Assembly (NCBI GenBank): GCA_023456995.1
Contig: JAEWNU010000150.1
Span: 1-9,084 of the forward strand
Reading direction: 5' to 3'
Origin: Bacillota bacterium
Lineage (GTDB): Bacteria > Bacillota > Clostridia > Oscillospirales > Ruminococcaceae
DNA: 9,084 bases
The position numbers and the translations under genes were made by a program. Positions 6,764 through 9,084 of this stretch are shown here, piece after piece. Numbering within the stretch: position 1 is the stretch's first letter; each line of letters begins with the position of its first letter. The notes under the pieces are model-generated. The model worked only from the letters and a program-made list of their open reading frames with translations. It made no database searches and had not been told where the DNA came from.

Positions 6764-6787
6764 CGGCAGGATATCCACACCCTGCCG
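6764..6787 (+). other. Perfect hairpin in the leader of the S1-domain gene
   Basis: CGGCAGG (6764-6770) and CCTGCCG (6781-6787) form a 7-bp GC-rich stem with a 10-nt loop. It ends 10 nt before the GAGGGGG ribosome binding site of the S1-domain gene. No T-run follows on the plus strand. On the minus strand the tail is only weakly T-rich. It could be a translational control element or a leftover divergent terminator. The intergenic stretch 6632-6763 shows no clear plus-strand promoter. Confidence 0.4.
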
Positions 6788-6813
6788 TGTCAAAAAAGAG
6801 GGGGCATCCGCAA

Positions 6814-7737
6814 ATGGAATTTTATCCCGAAGGTCATCTGATTGAGACCACACAAAACACCCTGCGCATCTCTAATCTCTTCGCGCTTTCGGAAGCGTCT
6901 AAAAATGGCGACATTCTTGAAGGGCGCGCCATTATATGCGATTCTTCCCACAATCTTATCGTCGAGCTGGGCGGTGGACTTAAAGGCATCATCTCGAGGG
7001 AAGAAGGCGCATTGGGCATAAAAAGCGGCGAAACACGCGATATTGCTATGATCTCCCGCGTCAACAAACCGGTTTGCTTTATGGTTGTCGGATTTGAAAC
7101 AATTGGCGGGCAGGTTACGCCCATGCTCTCACGCCGCGCCGCACAGCAGCGCTGTACTGAGGAGTATCTGTCTCGCTTACATCGCGGAGATGTCATCCGC
7201 GCACGCACCACCCATCTGGAAGGGTTTGGCTGCTTTGTGGACATCGGTTGTGGCATTTCGTCGATGATCCCTATCGATGCTATTTCGGTTTCGCGCATCT
7301 CACACCCACGTGATCGCTTTACCCTCGGGCAGGACATTCGCGTTGTGGTGCGTGACATTGAACCTTCTGGCCGAATCTGCCTGACCCACAAAGAACTGCT
7401 AGGCACCTGGGCTGAAAATGCGTCCCGCTTTTCGGCGGGAGAAACAGTTGCAGGCATCATCCGATCGGTAGAATCTTACGGCATATTTGTGGAGCTAACC
7501 CCAAATCTGGCTGGTCTGGCTGAGCCACGCGCACAGGTTAGCTGTTCACAGCACGCCAGCGTCTATATCAAAAGCCTGATACCGCAGAAAATGAAGGTGA
7601 AGCTCATTATTGTTGACGCTTTTGTCGCCCAGTATCCCCCGGCACCGCTGCACTACTTCTTTGAGGGTGACCACATGGATCGTTGGCAGTATTCCCCGCC
7701 CGATTCAGCACGCCTTTTGGAGTCAGTATTTAAATAA
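6814..7737 (+). CDS. S1-domain RNA-binding protein (three S1 repeats)
   Basis: The 307-residue product carries three S1/OB-fold RNA-binding domains. Their approximate spans are residues 31-105 (NGDILEGRAI, divergent), 124-194 (RGDVIRARTTHLEGFGCFVDIG) and 207-268 (AGETVAGIIRSVESYGIFVELT). The second and third have the typical G-x-V-x-x-x-x-x-x-G-x-F-V-D/E pattern. It is shorter than ribosomal protein S1 of Proteobacteria and resembles the S1-like proteins of Clostridia, probably acting on mRNA at the ribosome. The aromatic C-terminal tail (about 274-307) is not part of an S1 domain. The ATG at 6814 follows GAGGGGG by 9 nt; the in-frame GTG at 6787 lacks a ribosome binding site and lies in the leader hairpin. 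The gene is divergent from the prfA operon. Confidence 0.85.
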   Translation: MEFYPEGHLIETTQNTLRISNLFALSEASKNGDILEGRAIICDSSHNLIVELGGGLKGIISREEGALGIKSGETRDIAMISRVNKPVCFMVVGFETIGGQVTPMLSRRAAQQRCTEEYLSRLHRGDVIRARTTHLEGFGCFVDIGCGISSMIPIDAISVSRISHPRDRFTLGQDIRVVVRDIEPSGRICLTHKELLGTWAENASRFSAGETVAGIIRSVESYGIFVELTPNLAGLAEPRAQVSCSQHASVYIKSLIPQKMKVKLIIVDAFVAQYPPAPLHYFFEGDHMDRWQYSPPDSARLLESVFK

Positions 7738-7742
7738 TTTTT

Positions 7743-7766
7743 AGAAAATATTTCTTCTATTTTTTA
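7743..7766 (+). terminator. Weak intrinsic terminator of the S1-domain gene
   Basis: AGAAA (7743-7747) and TTTCT (7751-7755) form a short AT-rich stem with an ATA loop. A run of T at 7760-7765 follows. It begins 6 nt after the stop codon. The stem is weak, so some read-through into the LexA-box gene is possible. Confidence 0.35.
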
Positions 7767-7775
7767 ATAAACCCC

Positions 7776-7805
7776 TTGTTTTAGAACATGCGTTCGTGGT
7801 ATAGT
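7776..7805 (+). promoter_or_regulatory. Promoter of the 161-aa membrane protein gene, LexA-controlled
   Basis: TTGTTT (7776-7781), an 18-nt spacer and TATAGT (7800-7805) form a plausible sigma-A promoter with transcription starting near 7812. The spacer contains one LexA box, and a second box begins at the expected start, so bound repressor would block RNA polymerase fully. Confidence 0.65.
7784..7795 (+). promoter_or_regulatory. LexA (SOS) box 1
   Basis: GAACATGCGTTC is a perfect GAAC-N4-GTTC palindrome. In the extended Gram-positive consensus CGAACRNRYGTTYC the 14-mer AGAACATGCGTTCG fits all but the outermost two bases. It lies between the -35 and -10 boxes. Confidence 0.8.
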
Positions 7806-7813
7806 GTGCAAAA

Positions 7814-7825
7814 GAACAGTTGTTC
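7814..7825 (+). promoter_or_regulatory. LexA (SOS) box 2
   Basis: GAACAGTTGTTC is a second perfect GAAC-N4-GTTC palindrome, centred 30 bp (about three helical turns) after the first and at the predicted transcription start. Against the 14-base consensus it differs at the first base and at one inner purine position. Two boxes on the same DNA face suit cooperative LexA binding. Confidence 0.78.
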
Positions 7826-7854
7826 CACTTCGCCATTTTAGGAGGAGATTAAAT

Positions 7855-8340
7855 ATGAAAAGAATAAACAAAAAGTTTTCTGTGTTGTGCCTTATTGCCG
7901 CCGCAGTCCTTTCTTTAATGATAGGAATAGGCCTGCCCCGTATCCAAACCTTTTCTGCCAATATGGTTTCCCGCTTGTACCCTGTTGCGTATCAGATTAC
8001 ATATCGCAGTGCCGAAGCGCAGCCGGTTACAGCGCAAGCGCACTTTCTGGCGGACACCGCCATTATTACGACGCCTTCTGGAGACACCGCTATTCCACTC
8101 TCGGAAGCCGTATTTGTTTGCTTGCAAAACGAACGCCGTACACAGAATATCTTACGATGCGGCTTGCTGACCGTTATTATCTTATTGGCGGCTGTCTGCG
8201 TGTCGGCAGCACTTGTTGCAATGGCCTTTTCTAACAAAACATGTAAGGCACTCAGCGGTTCAAAGCGTTGCGTGCATACCACACCGCGCTATACAACCAA
8301 GGGTGCCCGCCATACTTCCACAATGCCCAGCGTCGCATAA
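7855..8340 (+). CDS. SOS-regulated two-helix membrane protein, unknown function
   Basis: The 161-residue product belongs to no family I recognise. It begins MKRINKKFS, with a membrane segment at about 9-27, then an outside region of about 70 residues (28-99). A second membrane segment at about 101-125 leads to a basic 36-residue cytoplasmic tail rich in Thr, Ser, Lys and Arg, with C130 and C139. The positive N-terminus predicts both ends inside. The ATG at 7855 follows AGGAGGAG by 6 nt; an upstream in-frame GTG at 7804 would overlap the promoter and is unlikely. Two LexA boxes precede the gene, so it should be induced by DNA damage. SOS-induced membrane division inhibitors (YneA, SosA, ChiA) are functional analogues to consider, but no LysM domain or other similarity is visible. 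Confidence 0.75.
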   Translation: MKRINKKFSVLCLIAAAVLSLMIGIGLPRIQTFSANMVSRLYPVAYQITYRSAEAQPVTAQAHFLADTAIITTPSGDTAIPLSEAVFVCLQNERRTQNILRCGLLTVIILLAAVCVSAALVAMAFSNKTCKALSGSKRCVHTTPRYTTKGARHTSTMPSVA

Positions 8341-8380
8341 TTCAAAATTTCTAAAAGATACTCAATTATACGGCTCTTTG

Positions 8381-8413
8381 CACAAGCGCACAGTCTTTGG
8401 CTGTGCGCTTGTG
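8381..8413 (+). terminator. Strong 13-bp hairpin, probable terminator
   Basis: CACAAGCGCACAG (8381-8393) and CTGTGCGCTTGTG (8401-8413) form a perfect 13-bp stem with a TCTTTGG loop. It starts 40 bases after the stop of the membrane protein gene. The tail TCATAAAGCCTTGATTTTT has no immediate T-run, so it is not a textbook terminator; it may act through stem strength or protect the mRNA 3' end. Confidence 0.55.
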
Positions 8414-8423
8414 TCATAAAGCC

Positions 8424-8453
8424 TTGATTTTTACATTAAAACCATGTTATAAT
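8424..8453 (+). promoter_or_regulatory. Upstream promoter of the tRNA locus
   Basis: TTGATT (8424-8429), an 18-nt spacer and TATAAT (8448-8453) with an upstream TG (extended -10) make a good promoter. It lies right after the 13-bp hairpin and about 90 bp before the second promoter. AATTTGAAA occurs twice, 20 bp apart, at 8451 and 8471. The sequence up to the tRNAs holds no convincing gene. Confidence 0.55.
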
Positions 8454-8512
8454 TTGAAAAAGCAGGTCAAAATTTGAAATAAAAAATTATAAAAGGAAAT
8501 AATTAAATTATA

Positions 8513-8541
8513 TTGACAAGCGATAAACTATCCGCTATAAT
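8513..8541 (+). promoter_or_regulatory. Consensus promoter of the tRNA-Thr locus
   Basis: TTGACA (8513-8518), exactly 17 nt and TATAAT (8536-8541) match the sigma-A consensus perfectly. Transcription should start near 8548, about 32 nt before the truncated tRNA copy, so the primary transcript includes both the broken and the intact tRNA. Confidence 0.88.
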
Positions 8542-8579
8542 AATCAACGTTGCACAAACGACTTACAAAAACCAAATAT

Positions 8580-8641
8580 GCTGCTATGGCTCAGTTGGTA
8601 GAGCACGTCCTTGGTAAGTAAGTGCTCGCTTCTTCAAACCG
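8580..8641 (+). pseudogene. Truncated/degenerate tRNA-Thr(GGT) copy
   Basis: Bases 8580-8618 are identical over 39 nt to the first half of the intact tRNA at 8662, from the first acceptor base through the GGT anticodon loop and one further base. After 8618 the likeness falls to about 13 of 23 aligned bases (8619-8641), including a T-loop-like TTCAAA, then fades. The anticodon stem keeps three of five pairs, and the T stem and acceptor stem cannot form, so it cannot be a working tRNA. Instead GAGCAC (8601-8606) can pair with GTGCTC (8622-8627). The 82-bp offset equals one tRNA plus a 6-bp spacer, which suggests a decayed tandem duplicate. Confidence 0.8.
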
Positions 8642-8661
8642 TAGATACTAAAACTTAATTC

Positions 8662-8737
8662 GCTGCTATGGCTCAGTTGGTAGAGCACGTCCTTGGTAAG
8701 GACGAGGTCACGCGTTCGAATCGCGTTAGCAGCTCCA
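8662..8737 (+). tRNA. tRNA-Thr (anticodon GGT), CCA encoded
   Basis: The 76-nt gene folds into a full cloverleaf: acceptor GCTGCTA/TAGCAGC, D stem GCTC/GAGC, anticodon stem CGTCC/GGACG with loop TTGGTAA, T stem ACGCG/CGCGT with loop TTCGAAT, discriminator T and genomic CCA. The anticodon GGT reads ACC and ACU. The first acceptor pairs G-C and C-G agree with known threonyl-tRNA synthetase identity bases. As an ANN-decoding tRNA with A37 it is a target of the t6A pathway started by the tsaC product in this window. Confidence 0.97.
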
Positions 8738-8738
8738 C

Positions 8739-8786
8739 AAAACCTTATTGTAAATACATTTTATGTATGACACAGTAAGGTTTTTT
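8739..8786 (+). terminator. Intrinsic terminator of tRNA-Thr
   Basis: AAAACCTTA (8739-8747) pairs with TAAGGTTTT (8776-8784), and the interior folds further through ATACAT/ATGTAT. A run of six T (8781-8786) follows. It starts 2 nt after the tRNA CCA end. Confidence 0.88.
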
Positions 8787-8787
8787 G

Positions 8788-9084
8788 TTTACTATATTTG
8801 AGTTTAGCTACTACTTAGCCATGTCTGTTGAACAGACGAGCACATTCTTTTCTTCACTGCTTTTTGCTAATAATAAGTGTTTGCAGAATAGTTAAAGTTA
8901 CTATTTAGTTACTACAGTGCATTTGTGTTGCTCTGCTTATAAATTTCGTGTATTCAGCTTTAAATTAAGGTGTTATTCAATGATGTTCTCATAGCTTTCA
9001 GATTTAACCTCTGTTTTTATTTAATGTTTATATAAATAAAACCTATACCAATAAATTAAATAGTCTTAGAGATAAAATCTGACC
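8788..9084. other. AT-rich non-coding stretch after the tRNA
   Basis: I see no supportable gene on either strand. It contains an interrupted palindrome at 8823-8837, a direct repeat AGTTACTA at 8896-8903 and 8907-8914, and a related TTTAGCTACTAC at 8803-8814 (11 of 12 match with 8904-8915). Low coding content next to a tRNA fits either ordinary intergenic DNA or a decayed insertion. Confidence 0.4.
8823..8837. repeat. Interrupted palindrome GTCTGTT-G-AACAGAC
   Basis: Seven-base arms are perfect inverted copies around one central G. The form suits a dimeric repressor operator, but no promoter or gene is visible beside it. It lies 36 bp past the tRNA terminator and is too tight to be an RNA hairpin. 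Confidence 0.3.

Noticed and set aside
6787..6813. GTG start of the S1-domain protein nine codons upstream
   Set aside because: It lies at the end of a GC hairpin with no ribosome binding site; GAGGGGG is well placed for the ATG at 6814.
6834..7460. A 208-codon frame antisense to the S1-domain gene
   Set aside because: The S1 repeats are clear on the plus strand; the antisense product is rich in R, S, M and P, as expected of a shadow frame.
7804..7854. Upstream GTG extension of the SOS membrane protein by 17 residues
   Set aside because: It would overlap the -10 box and second LexA box and precede the expected transcription start; AGGAGGAG clearly serves the ATG at 7855.
8580..8737. CRISPR or T-box explanation for the repeated 39-nt unit
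   Set aside because: There are only two copies, and both are the 5' half of a tRNA gene with a cloverleaf-based explanation; no T-box motif or downstream regulated gene is seen.
8896..8914. Direct repeat AGTTACTA-TTT-AGTTACTA as an operator or iteron array
   Set aside because: There are only two short adjacent copies in AT-rich DNA, with no gene or promoter beside them.

Overview
The window looks like a chromosomal segment of a low-to-mid GC Clostridia (Firmicutes), possibly of the Oscillospiraceae/Ruminococcaceae type. The grounds are AGGAGG-like ribosome binding sites before nearly every gene, near-consensus housekeeping (sigma-A-type) promoters, a CCA-encoding tRNA, Gram-positive LexA boxes and a DUF951-prfA-tsaC gene order. 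The genus is an inference; nothing here fixes it.

Left end (1-1542), read mainly leftwards. The first codons of rpoB run off the left edge. They are preceded by a consensus promoter and a leader of about 150 nt. On the opposite strand a weaker promoter and an otherwise orphan intrinsic terminator could bound a small RNA of about 115 nt. Next come a 92-aa three-helix membrane protein of unknown function with its own terminator, and a 191-aa flavodoxin-fold oxidoreductase with a cysteine cluster.

Centre (1543-6631), read leftwards. Six genes probably form one operon from a TATAAT promoter at 6602-6631: DUF951 zinc-ribbon protein, prfA (release factor 1), tsaC/Sua5 (t6A synthesis), coaE (last step of CoA synthesis), a membrane-anchored lytic transglycosylase, and an M18 aminopeptidase. 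The four genes from prfA to the transglycosylase overlap by 1 or 4 bases. Translation, tRNA modification, cofactor supply, wall turnover and peptide recycling are thus read from one transcript. prmC, often found between prfA and tsaC, is not there.

Right part (6632-8413), read rightwards. A protein with three S1 RNA-binding domains is followed by the most interesting locus: a 161-aa two-helix membrane protein of unknown family. Its promoter carries two perfect GAAC-N4-GTTC LexA boxes, one between -35 and -10 and one just past the expected transcription start. This predicts a tightly LexA-repressed, DNA-damage-induced membrane protein.

Right end (8414-9084). Two tandem promoters precede a duplicated tRNA locus. 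A copy whose first 39 nt are identical to tRNA-Thr(GGT) but whose 3' half is degenerate lies 82 bp upstream of an intact tRNA-Thr(GGT), which ends in a good intrinsic terminator. The last 300 bases are AT-rich and hold no gene that I can support.
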